A DNA stretch of 64,000 nt from Oreocharis arfaki. Its lineage: Eukaryota > Chordata > Aves > Passeriformes > Paramythiidae. The position numbers and the translations under genes were made by a program. The DNA lies in assembly GCA_013398015.1 (NCBI GenBank), contig VZRR01005728.1:314753-378752 (forward strand). The letters are read 5' to 3'. The notes beneath the pieces are model-generated. The model did no database searches and was not told the DNA's origin. It was given only the letters and a program-made list of their open reading frames with translations. Below, in pieces: positions 1-13,600 of this stretch (position 1 is the first letter of the stretch; the number at the start of each line of letters is the position of its first letter).

Positions 1-501
1 TTATTTCTGGCTGTCTTCCTGTTTTTAATATGCCCATATGCCAGTCCGATAATTAAAAGAATAGGTAAATTTGATTTCCTGGCAGTGGATGAAAGTTTAC
101 TGTAATGATTATCCCGCCACATTCATGAAATGCTTGTTTAATAGCCAACTGCTGAATGCTGTTTTTAGCTAAACAGACTAAAATATAAATGTTGGGATGA
201 CAACATTGAATTGAGACATGATTGAAAATCTCAATAGAGAGAACTGTAGCCTAGAACTATAGCAAGTTCACTTCTTATGTTAGGATGCAAGAGAGAAATT
301 AGATACTAATGACCAGATCAGAAAGAGCCTGTTAAGTGCAAAATGTTGAAAGATTAAAGGCAAGCCTAAAGAATGGTAATTTCTGTTACTGTATGTGACA
401 AAGCATGAGGCTAAATGAAGTTATTTGCTGGTGTTTTAAATAACTTATTTGTTTTAAAATAGTTTATGGATGTAACCAGAGGCTCTCCATTCATTTTCTA
501 T

Positions 502-525
502 GAAAAACCTAGAACTAGGTTTTTC
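502..525. repeat. Perfect inverted repeat, 11-bp arms
   Basis: The arms 502-512 (GAAAAACCTAG) and 515-525 (its exact reverse complement) are separated by two bases (AA). A partial echo of the same CTAGAACTAG centre follows at about 537-546. It lies in intron 1 and no function is evident. Confidence 0.8.
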
Positions 526-1036
526 TAGGTCTTTTTCTAGAACTAGCTGGGTTTTGAATTCTAAGCAAAATAGTGCCTAAAAAATAATGGGATGAGTAGT
601 GCCAAGGTAATTTCTCTTTTGTTTTGCCTCTTTTGGTTTAATAATTAGCAGACTGAGCTCATTCAGTATGTTCAGCATGCCCAGATGAAAAACATGCCAA
701 TTGCTTGTGCCTTTTAGCTTATATTTGGGGAGAGAAACAGCTCTCTGTCAATGAAGAGAAGGTTCTGTGTTTGGTAATTAACTTTCAGTTGTCTACCATT
801 CCTGTGGGTTTTTCTTTTTAAAACTTTCTGGGTGATGGTAGATGACATAATTATTGTGAGAGTTGTGGCAGAGCCCCACAAGCTGTTCTTCTGTTTCTGC
901 TTCTGTATCTGCTGAGGTGCTTTTTTCCAAACCTTCCAACGGTATAGTTACGTCTCTTCGTTTCGTATCTGTAAAGTGGGGGCAGTGGTACTTCCCTGCT
1001 ACTCAGTTATATGCATTAGAGAACAAACCTGAGATT

Positions 1037-1053
1037 TTGTTGTTGTTGTTGTT
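1037..1053. repeat. (TTG)n microsatellite, short
   Basis: A run of about five to six TTG units in intron 1. It happens to read as a leucine run in one frame, which makes a spurious open frame there look protein-like. Confidence 0.7.
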
Positions 1054-1324
1054 ACTTTATCTGCCTACTGAAGTAGAAGTAGTTGGATTAGAGGCACGGT
1101 TAACTTTTTATGTTTGTGTGCCAAAGAGTCGGGGTGCTGATTTTCTTAAAATGGAATTGTAAGAATAGTTTAAATTTGATAAAAAAACTCACCCTTAAGA
1201 TTATTACATGAGTTCTTCCTGCAGTTAGTCTTAACTCTGCTAGAGATGTACAACCATGACAGTCACAGCAAGTGGTTGTAAGAAGTCATCAAGGTCATTA
1301 ACGCCTTAGGTGGTGTAAATATAT

Positions 1325-1360
1325 GGGGGGGGGGGGGGGGGNAAGTGGGGGGGGGGGAGG
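1325..1360. repeat. Poly-G tract with an ambiguous base
   Basis: Seventeen G, then N at 1342, then AAGT and a further run of G leading into AGGAGGAG. This is a homopolymer that sequencers resolve poorly. Its true length, and whether the N hides a gap, cannot be read here. Confidence 0.9.
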
Positions 1361-4300
1361 AGGAGTTCAAATACTCAGTGCACTCTTGCATTTTCAGAAT
1401 TGTTGAAATCTGTTTAGTAATTGCATATTAATGGTAACTAGAACTGCAGTGAGTTTTATTTTAAAAAAAATTCCTGACTATATGTGGTTATTTGAGGAGA
1501 ATCTTTTTAAGCAGGGGTTAAAAAGTAGCTAATGGTAATTCCTACTAGCTTTCTATCTTTGTTCAACTTTCCTATTTTCTAATTTTTGTGGAATGATATT
1601 CAACTTATTTTACATAATAAACTGCATAATATGTAGTTACATTATAAGCTACTGAATATATGTATGAATGTGTAGTGGTTGAACAGACTGAGAAAATGAA
1701 TCATTCATTGCAGGGTAGTTGGTTACGTTTACTGGATTTCAAAGTATTCTCATTCTTTCTAACAAATGAAAATTAGTCAGCAAGTAGTATCAGTTCTTTA
1801 ACAATTTCTTTTTCTCTCTGTGTGTTCTGAACTTAACTGTTGTCTCTAAAAAGTCTCCAGGGAGGATAGCTTTCCTTAAGTATGAACAGAGGCATGACTT
1901 ACAGCACGTCTTGATTTTTTGCTGTGTCTGTGCGGCTCCATTTCCTTTTCTGGTGGAGCTTGAGCATAAAACCTAGATGTGTATGGTTATTTTTTCCAGT
2001 TTTGCCACAAAAAAAAAGGTGCAGTTACAGATCAGTTGTTTCCTTTTATTCTGCTTTGATGGGCAGGATTTTAGATTTACGTGGTTGTTCTGAGAATCAA
2101 AAAAATTAAGAGGATGGTGAGGAGAGAATGTTTATTAAAAAAAGGCTTGTAGATGGATAGAGTTTTGCAACACTTTTGTGGATTACCTTTAAAACTGTTC
2201 AGGAAACTAGTACTTGAAGGTATTTGAGCTCATGTTTTTTTTGTTCAGATAACAGCAAAAAAAATCAGTTGTTGTTGATGGTTATGTATATCACAGAGTG
2301 CATACCTGTGTATCTGGGTACTGAAGGTACCTGTAATAAAAATCAGTGCTACCTTGTACGTGGTACTTCAAATACGTGGGTGAGTACAACATGGGTGGGC
2401 TTTTTTTTGCCCCTGGAAGGAGAAACACTGTGGTACACACAAGAAAGTGAAAACATACCTGCTCATACAGTCTAACAAAACTTGCTTTTAGTGTTCTGAA
2501 ATTCTCGCTTCAGTAGATGAATGAGACAGTTTTTGAAAGAACAGTTTTTGAAGATACAGGCGAACTAAAAGAGTGAGTTCCTGTATGTTAATACTCTGAG
2601 TCAGACATGGGTTTGCTTTGAAAGTGATCTGACCATCCCTATTACCACACTTCTTCTTACATTGTGAAGCAGCTTTGTAGTGTGGAAATTTTAATGTCTT
2701 TTGGATGAAAGTAAACCAGAAGCTGTGTTCCAGAAACAGTTGCAGAGAGTCTATTTCAGCTGCTAGTGGGTATCCAGTTAATGGAACCAGCTGAATGCCC
2801 ATCTGAAATACAACCACCTGTGATGGTTCTCTAGAGACTTGCGTTCTCAGAACCTCCTTTTCTGCTGTATTATCCACTCCTTGTGCATTGCAGTGGAATG
2901 GTGCAGTCATAGTGAGCTTTTTGTGGACCGGAACCTAATTGGCAAACTCAAATTCTGGTTTTGAACTTCATCTCTGAATGAGTGTGTCTTGACTCGCTGA
3001 TTCAGTGCTCGCTAATCTTGACATGACTTTCCCTTGCTTTCAGCTGCAGGGTAGAGAAGCTGGTGATGTTAGGATGGCTTTGCAAAATGTGAAAGCAGCT
3101 GGAGTTTTCTATTTCAAGGGAAAGGAAAAAAACAGCAAAGACTGAAACTGCAGCCTGTCAGTGAAGGAGTAGTAATGGGAAAAAAAATTGGATAGCTCTG
3201 CACCATGCCTGCAGAAATTGAGAATGAAAACAATTGCTTAAATACAATCTTGTAGTACGTGATGGAATTACGAGTCTGGCTTCAGTCCTCTCTTCTGGGC
3301 ACAAGTCAATATCTCCATTAGAATTAAAGCGTCATCATCTGATTCCTCAGCCAAAGGCGTCTTGGCTTTCTAGAGCTATACTTTGCTTAACAACTTTATT
3401 GTGAAACAATTCAGAAGACACATTCAAGTAAAAATAGTTTATCAACAACTTAAAATCTTGATCGGTTTTAAAAATGAAAATTGAGTAAAAATTGAGATTG
3501 ATGTTCTTTGTTCATAACCGTAATTTAAATAGTACTTGTCCTGTAGAAAATACAATTGCGTTAGATTGCCATCCATAGTTTTGTGTATGCAGTCTGATAC
3601 TGTGTACCTGCTGAAGTTTTGCTGTTTGATTCTGGATTGTTTTGTATTATAATAACAAACATCTAAGAGCTAATATTCTTGCAGCACTTGTGTAGCTACA
3701 AAATCAAGGTAACAGTGCTAGCCTTGGTAAACAAATACTGAATCAGTTAAGTAGCGCCAGTTTTAATTTGCATCATTAAACTTCTTTGGAAGTTATTTAG
3801 GAGTACAGTGCCCTGTTGTTTTGCTGTAAAATTACCTCTCTCTGTAGTGTTCTAAATAAATAAAAACTAATTTTGTTGATTTTATTGTGACAAATCTGTG
3901 ATAGCAGCAGTATTTCAGATGGGTGCTGTTCTGTCTGATGCTTGTGGACAGGTTTGAAATATCTGTGTTTTTCTAAGTAAGTTTTGCTCTAACCTAAAAA
4001 TCTGTAAAATTGCCTGTACGGTATCCCAGCTGAAAAACAAAATGGAAACAGGTCCATTTATGTTGGAGTTTTTCTGCTGGGGACAAAGGTGAAGGGAAAA
4101 TAGAGATGGATTATGATCATGGTGATGTGGAAAAAGTCTTGATCAGAAGGCTGTCATACCACAGCGAAAGCAATAGATACTCATATTTTTTTCTTCCTTC
4201 CTTTTCCCCTGTACTTTTTAAATAGGCAACAGATGCGGCTTATACTATATAAACGTTTAGTTTACTCTTAAATGCTTTAAATGTCATCTGTTACAGTATT

Positions 4301-7300
4301 TGTTTCTAATGACTTAAATGGTAAAGTCTCATGGGCAATCTGAGGTAGACTTGGTTTAAATTAGACATAGTAGAAGTAAGGGGTTTTTGACGTGCAGATC
4401 TAGTTCAAGAACTGTTCAAGTTTTTGCTTGAATTTTCTGTTCGTTTGACATCTAAGTTGGGTGGTTTGTCCTTGTACAAAGTGAACATAAATGCTGGTTG
4501 CATCCCAGCAATTCCTTAGCTGTCCCTAGTTTCCTCAAATTAAGGTGGGAACCTTTCATGGGAACCTTAACCTCACAGTTTAAAAAAAAAAGTTGCTGCA
4601 GTTGGCTTTTTATGTGATGAAAGGCTTGTTCTCCATCTTCTGGTAAAACACTGAACAACAAGGAGGAGAGAAAGCAAGGAGAGAAATCACAAAAGTAAAA
4701 TATAGTTTTCATCTCTAGAAGCTGTAGATCATCAAGGCTGAGAATAATTGTAGTTTAACACTGTAAAGATTTGTTTTTGTGTCCCTTTAGGATGTAACTT
4801 TGCTGTGGGACTTCGCAAAGATGTCATCTGGTACTAATGCATTGGTATGACAGCTTTTTGACTCCAGATACATCTAAATTTGGATTTCTAATGTATTTTT
4901 AGTATCTCAAATATTTGATTAAAAAGAACACATGTTAAAAAGCTATTCTGAACCACTCTGTTCATTTTCCTTACAGGAGAGAGGCATCATAGGCAATGTT
5001 GCTGTGTTCACTTAAGTTCTGGTGGTCTGGAGATGCTTCTTGAACCAACTCCTTCTTAGATGCTGTGAGGATGTGACTATCCAGTGCATTGGTCATGCCT
5101 GCTATCTTCCTAGTCATCTTCTACTTGGGTTCTTTTACATTGAGTTCTTGGGTAGGGACGATTTTACTGTTGCAGACCAGGGCTAATGTTCCATGTGGAA
5201 GGGAGTGATCTGTTCACCTACTTGCAGGTTTATTTCTGTTTTACCAGTTGAGTTCTGTGACTTTTCATTTGATTCGGTAATGATACTGGCACAGGGCTGG
5301 AACTGCACAAAAAACTCAAGGCCAGAAGCCCAACTTAATTTCTAAACTATCATAAATTGACCTTGAAAGGAGACTGTTATCAGCTTTCCAGGAATTTGAA
5401 CAATGCTGCCTTTAACACGTACTCAGTTCTTTAATGGTTGTAGTAGTCAGTGAGATTGTTTCAGGCTTACAGTTTTACTCTGAAAAATACTGCTTTCAAA
5501 AATGAACTTGTCTTGAATGAGATGAATATTTAGCCCCAGCCCAAGAATCAGCATAATAGGTGTGTTTCCCAGAAAAAAACCCAAACGAACCAACACTTTT
5601 TGTTCCGCTATTGTTAAGTCAGAAGATGGCATCAACATTGTGGCTATACCTAGCTACTTGATCAAGAATCCACATCAAGTCATCACGTTCCTTGTGTTTC
5701 ATCTCTTAAGATTCGGGGTCTTGGCAGGAACTAAGCTGTTTTGCAATTTCTAGCACTTGCTCTCTCTCTAATACCCATGCTTTGTTGCTGTTCAAGGGCT
5801 TGTCACCTCTGCATGCAATTTGAGAAATTTCTTCCTGGCTATACTGAAAAGATTAGAGGGCATTTCATTCTGTTGTCTCTATTCCTGGAAAGCAGTGTCT
5901 GAGTAAAGAAATGACATTCAGCATTTTTTGACTCCTTTTATAAAGGTGTTTTGTTTCTCACTATATTGTTCTGTTCTTGATCTGAGGAATTTGTGCATGT
6001 ATAATAGATTTATTTATAGCAGCTTTGTTTTTACATTGCAGTTAGAATATAATTCACAGATTTTTTTTAAAAAATCATTTTGTTCATATGTATCTCACAT
6101 AGGTATTTCAGCAGTGAATTTATTGATATTAAAAAGGACCAGTATTCATTTTTTAAAGGAACATGTTCATCTCGGATATCTCAAAGCAATTGCATAAACC
6201 TAGATATGAAATGTTTTTAGAAGTTTCTGTATCTGACGGCCTAGCTGCCAAAATTGTGGTGAGACCTCGAAATATTTGCTTTTCCTAGGATCAGGATGTG
6301 TGCACACCCTTAGTTGTGATACCGTCTGGGAGCTGTGCTTGTGCACAGTTGCTGTGTGTGCTTCTGTGATGGAGTGCTGCACATCTGAGCTTCCTCAGTG
6401 TCTGCCCTAAGATACTGGTCCCGGATGCAGGAGTTGTCAGTGAGCTTACCTGCTGGCAAGATGTAACTGGTGGAGACTTCTCAAGTTAAAGCAGAGAGTT
6501 GTGTCTGTGTGCGTGTTCCCATACTGAAGAACAGTCCTTGTGGAAGCATGGATACTGCAAGAACTTTACTGAATATTTCATGGTGCTCTTAACTCCCATG
6601 GGAAAGGAGAGTTTAACCAGTAGTTTCAAATCTTGTTCCACTTTCTTTTGAGTAATAGTTAAATGTAAGCAGTTAGTTACAGCTTGTGACTGCCATACTT
6701 AGAAGGTCAACAATGTGAAGCACATGCATGGGAAATACTTTTTCAGGGAGAAGCAGATAGGTTGCAGTTTTGGAAGTGAAAACTGACTTAAGATTATAGA
6801 CCCTTGGAGTTAGTGGGGGAAGGTGTCTTTAATCTTACTAATTGGGTTATTTTGGTAATTGAATAGTAGACAGCTGCTTTGTTGGAGAAGGAATGCAGCA
6901 GAGAGAAATTATCTGGGCCTACTAGTCAGGCTTCTAAGTCCATGTCTTCATTTAGTGATTATCTGCAAGGTGTGGAGGGCAGTGCAAACGGTGACGAAAA
7001 CAAGGTACAGAATCATGAAGGGGAAAACTTTTTTTTTGCTAGAGATACAGATGACCTCACTTGTTTAAGGCTAAGTAGAATTACTTTTAAGGCATCAAAA
7101 GCAGAAAGATGGCGGTTCAGAAATGAGTAATTGTGTAGGGTACTGGATATTTGGATATATTTCCGTTTTAATTTCAGTTTAGGTTTAAATGGTAAGAGTC
7201 TTACAGCTTACCTATAGGGCTACACTTCACTTTTGTAATACAAAGAGAGGATTGTGCTGGTAATGTAAAACCAGGAGGCATCATCTGTTCGGTTTTCTTC

Positions 7301-8496
7301 ACGGGTCAGCCTGGCTGCATTGTCAGTGTTCTTCACATTCAGCAGCAGTCAGATAGCATAGGAAGACTTTCAATAGACATGATCAGTATTTTCATACCCT
7401 TACTGCTGCAGTGTCTGGCTTTGCCTGCTTATCATGGCTCATCATTGCATATTTTAGTAACTTGGACATTGACAAGCAGGAGTGAGACTTACTGTGCATT
7501 ATGTTCTTAAAATACAGCTGTGCATGTTTGAAAGGTAGTTCTTGCTCATCTGAATAATTACACAAGAAATTTGAGGAAGCAAGAGTTGAAATAATTGCAA
7601 GCAGATAGTAACGTGGAGCTTTTAAAGGTCAGTATTAGAATTACCGTTCTCTTTTTGTGCTGTTCTTTAGCTGACCACAGACAATATACTTCATGACCAG
7701 AGGGAAATACATACCACCTTGCTTTTCCTCAGTTTGCATGGAAAAAGAAAACATCTTACAGATGATGAGTAGTACTTGAGCAGTACTTACGTGGGAGAAA
7801 CAGTACGTGGTACTACAAAGTACTTCCTTTCACTTTTGTTGTATGTTTTTAAAAGGCAGTGTCTGGCACTAGATCTGAGTTTCTAACACGATCTAATGTA
7901 GAAGACAACTGTTCACAAAGAACATCTGTTTCAATCGTATCTCCCTCCCCATGTCTTATTGTCAGATAATAGTATTGCCATGGCAAAGTGGTTTGTTCCT
8001 TCAGAAAAAGTAAGTTCCTGTCTTTCAGGTTATGACCATTGACTTAATTAACTATGATATGTGTACCTCTGTTGTTACAGGCTAAATTAAGAGAATTGTT
8101 TGCTTTTCAAAGTGTCTGAAGAATGACATATGATTTTGGCGACAAACACTGTTTTGTGTACTTTTTGGAAAAGGAGAACTAAAGGTTTTGGCAGTTAATG
8201 TTTTTGAACTAACTTTGGCGAGAATAATTGTTTGAGATCTTTCCTTTATAGTCCAGTAAACTTGCAGGTTTAAACAGACAAACTTCAGATATTCAAATAC
8301 TGAAAGAAATCATGGTTATATCTCTTCCCCTGCTTTTTAATTTCTCTAGGTTATAATCTTGTAGGGAGGAAGAAGATACCACAAATCATTTTCATGTATT
8401 GTCTCACTATAAGACAGGGACTGGGAGATCAAAATCGTTCTTAAGTGAAGATCAGGTTCATGACCACCTGAGGACCCTGATTGTACATAAGTCATT

Positions 8497-9430
8497 GAAT
8501 CATAGAATGGTTTGGGTTGGAGGGGACCTTAAAGATCACCTGGTTCCAGGCCATGGACAGGGATGCCGTTCACTAGATCAGGTTGCGCAGGATCCATCCA
8601 GTCCGGCCTTGAGCAGTGCTTGGGATGGGACATCTAGCTTCACCACCTGCTGAGTAAAGAATTTCTTTCTAACATCTAATCTAAGCTTGCCTGCTTTCAA
8701 TTAAAACCATTGTCTCTTGTCCTGTCACTATCTGCCCATATAAAATTTCTCACCCCCACCTTCTTATGGGTCCCCTTAAGATACTGGAAAGCCACAGTGA
8801 GGTCTCTCCAAAGTCTTTTCTTCTCTATGCTGATCAACCTCAGCTCTCTCAGCCTCATAGGAGTGGTGCTCCATTCTTCCGATCATCTGTGTGGCCTCCT
8901 CTGGACCTGCTCAGACAGGTCCATGTCTGTCTTGTGCTGAGGACCCCAGAGCTGGATGCAGCACTCCAGGTTCGGTCTCACAAGGACAGAGTAGAGGGGG
9001 AGAATCCCCTCCCTTGACCAGCTGGCCACTCATCTTTTGATGCAGCTCAGGATGCAGGTGGCTTTCTGGTCTGGGAGCACACCTTATTGGCTTATGTTCG
9101 GCTTTTTATCTGTGAGAACAACTAAGTCCTTTTCCTCAGGGCTGCTCTCAGTGAGTTCTTCCAGTTTGTACTCACATCTGGGGTTACCTTGATCCAGATG
9201 CCAGCACCTTGCACTTGGACTTGTTGAACTTCATGATGTTCTTGTAGACCCAGTTCTCAAGCTTGTCCAAGTCTCTCTGGATAGTAGCCCTTCCTTCTGT
9301 TGTGTTAACTGCACCATTTGGCTTTGTATCATCTGCAAACTTGCTGAGGGTGCACTTGATCTCAGTGTCTGGGTCATTGATGAAGATACTGAAAAGCAGT
9401 GGTCCCAAGATAAAATCCTGAGGGACACTT
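8497..9430 (-). mobile_element. CR1 LINE, 5'-truncated (3' end plus part of ORF2)
   Basis: Read on the minus strand, this is the end of a CR1 non-LTR retrotransposon. The plus strand begins with the complement of the CR1 3' terminus (an ATCATAGAATGG-type start followed by the GGTTTGGGTTGGA block). It then runs backwards through the 3' end of ORF2 to about 9430. On the minus strand 9184-9408 translates as reverse transcriptase around the catalytic box (LFSIFIND, then KFADDTK), followed by the DLDKLENW block. The FADD catalytic motif is present, but the frame breaks downstream and the 5' end is absent, so the copy is dead. It is inserted opposite to ZNF292 transcription in intron 1. Confidence 0.93.
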
Positions 9431-10540
9431 ATTCTGGATCAGATTGTGGTATATGTTTTCTTCCTTTCAGTCCCTTTAATCCTAAGCATCCAATTCTAAA
9501 CCAGTCCAGAGCAGTCAGTGGAACTTGATTTGGCTCAAGTGATTTTATTATCGGGCTCATTAGAGTGTATGGCATCTCTCTGCATCTTCCTCTGTATGAT
9601 GATACCAAACTCAGGATCTCCAATTCATTTTCATTTCCTCATGCTCCGTCTAATGATACAGGCTGCAAGTGGCTCTGGTTATTAGAACTTGCCTGTCACC
9701 TTTACAGGGGAGAATCTTAAGCCAAGAGAAGTGTTCTTAAATCATGTGCATGGTTCATATGGGAGACTTGCTTCACTGATTTTTTTTTTTTTCCAGTTAC
9801 CTTCTTTCTTGACTGGAACCCTCATTTTCCCTTGACATTTCTGTTGGTGATAGCAGAGCTGTTACCATTCTTTACCAGCTTTGAATAAAGCTTGACCTGT
9901 TTTCTTCAATCAGACCATTGATGCTTCCTCTGGAAGCAGCTGCTCTTTTGTATCAGTCGGTTGTTGACAGGTACTGGAGGAGTGAGAGGTGTTGTTGTGT
10001 GAAGGGGAGCCCTGCCTCTGTGGGAATGCTCCATGTGAACAGCAAGTGGCTGAGTGATCTCACTGAGAAGTGCTGAAGCTCCTGCACCTGCCTGAGTGCA
10101 TGGAGCTCAGTCATTGCTTTGCTACCTGTGCCACTGTGGAGTTTATTTCATGGAGGGAGCTCCTTCAGCCACTCTTCGTGTGCAGCTCCCTAAGACTCAT
10201 CTCCAGATAATATGATTGTATCAAGCTTGTTGTTTGCACTTTCCTCCTGTGTGGATGTGCTTGAAGAAAGTCAGTGAAATAAAGGTTTTGCTACTTACTG
10301 GAGTGGTTTGAGACGTGCAGCTTACCTATGTGACTACTGTCTGTCACTTTCCCAGCCTCTTAGTCCTTTGGGTGTAGCAGGGAATGAAAATGACAGTCCC
10401 AGGCATGTCCTTACATAAATTTAAGTAAGCTTACCTTTGTTCAGGTGTGTTCAGGGTAGGAATCTGTTCTTCAGAGCTGAAGAAACATGTAGATGTGGAC
10501 CATATACATGTAACTCCCATCAGCAGGAAATAATGGTGCC

Positions 10541-10612
10541 TTTTAATATAAATTTATTTATATTTTGTATTTTAAATTTTTATTTTATATTTTAAATTTA
10601 ATAATTTATTTT
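10541..10612. repeat. AT-rich low-complexity tract
   Basis: About 70 bases composed almost only of A and T (TTTTAAATTT-like words repeated), inside intron 1. Confidence 0.85.
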
Positions 10613-13600
10613 AGCACTGCTTTGGTGTTGTAGGGCTAGTTTTAGCCAAGGAGATTGTTCAGTAAAGCATCCTCTGGTGGGTGGGTTGCTACAGCAACGT
10701 TCTTGTAAGAGTTCTGATGAAGATTGAAAATTATCTGAATGTTACCTGTGGCTTTACATTTTCCACAGTTTAAATCACAGATATAATACAAATTTATTTT
10801 TATTGTACAGATCAAGATTATTCCACTTTTAGAGGATTCTTGACTGTGTAAGCTGCTGCTAAAATAAAAAGCCCATTTCAGTTTCACAGAGGAACAAAAC
10901 TTTTGCTGCTCTGCTCTGCTCTGAATACAGTACTTGGCTTGATTAACAAGCATGTCCCGACTAGGGAGATAAATAACTTAATGAGGCCCAGGGCTGGGGG
11001 TAAAATTCTTTCTTTTTATGGTTATAAGCACAGCACAACACTGTTTCATTAAGCAAAGCACAGCAAATTTGATTTTCTTTGTATAACGGCAGTGCTGTAT
11101 AGTCTAGAGACATCCAGACGAGGAAATGTGTCGTACTAATGAATATTTTTGGAGGGTGTGGTGGGTGTAAATGCTTAATATAGTTCATGTAATGGTTTGG
11201 AAGTGGCTGATCTCTATATACAAGATAAAAATAGCACTGTTTAATGCTGAAATTAGTGCCAGCATGTTATAGTGCAAAGTTGTCTTCTTGCTTGATATAT
11301 ATGGTGTTTGCTGCTTTTAAAAGACGGTAGTAACATGTCACCAACACACCAAATACTTTTTGTTAGATAGTATATTCTGAGAATTTGCCAATCTGTTGAT
11401 TAAATCTATTTTGACTAACTGCTACTAAACTTCATGTCTTAAAAATGAGATTTTATTTGCTTCAGTTTATTCTTAATAATCTGAATGTGGATTGATCGTA
11501 GTGGTCTTCATTGGACTGTCATAGTTTCTGCAAGTGCTTTTATAATTCTTCTCTCATCCAGTTTTCTGGTATTAATGACTACATGGTATTTCAGCAAAGT
11601 TCCTGTTTATCTGGGAGAATTCCAGCTGGGTTCTGTCATAATGGGTCAGCAGTCTTCAGTATCCCCCCATGTGCAGATTGGATGGTGATACTGCCTAGCT
11701 GGAGGTTCTTTAGCATGCTGGCCACCTACCATGAAACTTGAGATCTCCTGATCTGGTTGTGAGAGGTCTCAGTGGTCACTTGTCATGTTATGAATCAGTG
11801 TCTCTCTATTGAGACTGTCAGTTTCTTCTTTAGTTTCTCATCTTTGCAATGGCAGCTGAGAATATTCTTGATATTCTTCAGTTGGGCTTCTCAGATGACC
11901 AATTGTTTAGTTACATCTTCCTGCCTCCTTCTCTTTTCTTACCCCTTCTTCTGACTTCTTGTCCTCAACACTTTGAGACACTTCCAGGATATGTTGTCCT
12001 GGCTTGGTAGCTGAGTTTGAAATGTCCTTCATTTGCCAAAGCTTGCATTAATCTTGTTGTTTGCTGTGGTCTTTTGAAGAAGAGATGAGTAAAACTACGT
12101 GGGCTGTATTGAAAATGAAATTTACGTCAAGTAACCTGATGTTTCAAGTATTAAACAGGATTCATGACTTCATAGACTAACTTCCTAAATATCAATTTAC
12201 CTTACCGACGGAAATTACTTGGCCAGATTTGGCTATTTGGCTTGCAGGCCAGTTGTACCAAGTTTGGACAATCTGGATAAAAACCAGGTAAAACTGCCTT
12301 GGTCTGATATGTTAGCTACCACTTGGGAGGTTGGTTATTGTTGTTTGGTTTGGGGGTTTTTTTTAATATATATTTAGTCTAAAAAGGGAAGTATGTTTTC
12401 TTCAGATTAATGAGAAAAACGAACACTGTCACCCGGAATTACTTTCCTAACTGTTTATCTCCAATTACAAAGCTAGCTGACCGAGCTAGGTAGCATTCCA
12501 AACTAATGCGAAGAGTTTTCCCAGTATATCTATGGATCAATAGAATCGTAAGCTATGCTGAATTTCAGATTACTGCATTTGTCCCTGTTTTATTCAGTCT
12601 CACCAGCAACTTGTTTTCTCATTTTCCCTTTACAGGGAGGATTGTCTTTTAAACAAGTGTGAAATTGGTTAAGCTGTAATACTTTTTTAACAAAAAGCTG
12701 CTGTGTGGTAATTTCTCCAGTACAAAAAATGCAAGTCATTCCAAAGCACTTAAAACAAGAACAAGTTTATTCCATAAGGAAAAAGGATTGTATCACCATG
12801 CTTTTTATTTTAAATTTTCTGCAGTACTATACTGTGAAAGGTGCAATATTGATTGCTTTAGTGAATTCTTAACAAGAAACAAGATCAGTTTGAGGAGAGA
12901 GGGTTTCTTCTGCAAGTCTGTGGCATTCATGTAAACTGAAGCTTATGCTATTCACTCTTTTAATGTGAGTACTTATATAGCTGGACAAAGGGAAGAAGTT
13001 ACTGCCTTTTCTATCCGAAACATTACTTCAAGACTCAAAAGGTGAAGAATTTAAAGTGTACTTTCCTGGGCTGTTTTTTGTTCAGCTTTGCTGTTTTGCC
13101 ACTGGCATCCTTAAACATGTCAGATGTGCCAAGTGGAAATCGTAGTACTTCTGGTTATGAGAGTATTAGGACAAAGGGAGGCTTTTCGCTGGAGTTTCTT
13201 TCAAGATTCTTTGAAGGCTACTGCTTTGTTCTGATCTGATTATTCTAGTGCATTGAGCAAAATTGCCAAATGGTACTGAAATAGTGTTTGCTAGTATTGT
13301 TAGCTTGTTTATCCAGTCCTCCTCTGTTGCTTCTTTCATGCTTCAGCTCTGTTTTGCTCTTCCTTGATTTCTCTGCCATGATCTGTGGTGCTTTTTTGCT
13401 GCTCTTAAGAGAGCATCAAATTGAGTGTTACAGTAAAACAGACAATATTCCACTCAGGTTCAAGGTTCCAGTAGGAAGCACTAGATGCTCAGAAGCATCT
13501 TCTGCTGCAGGAGAGAGATAGAGTGTTTAACTTCTTTTAAGGTGATTGAATAGTAAGACCTCCTTTAAAACCAAACCAGGCTTTAACGCAGCAGTTTGCC

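Noticed and set aside
863..1162. 99-residue plus-strand open frame with a leucine run
   Set aside because: The leucines come from a (TTG)n microsatellite, and no other coding signal is present.
2488..2910. 140-residue minus-strand open frame
   Set aside because: No family resemblance, no splice logic, and low-complexity-like composition. It lies inside intron 1 and fits a chance open frame.
9184..9408. Possible host gene with reverse-transcriptase motifs
   Set aside because: It is the ORF2 remnant of a truncated CR1 element with broken frames, not a host gene.
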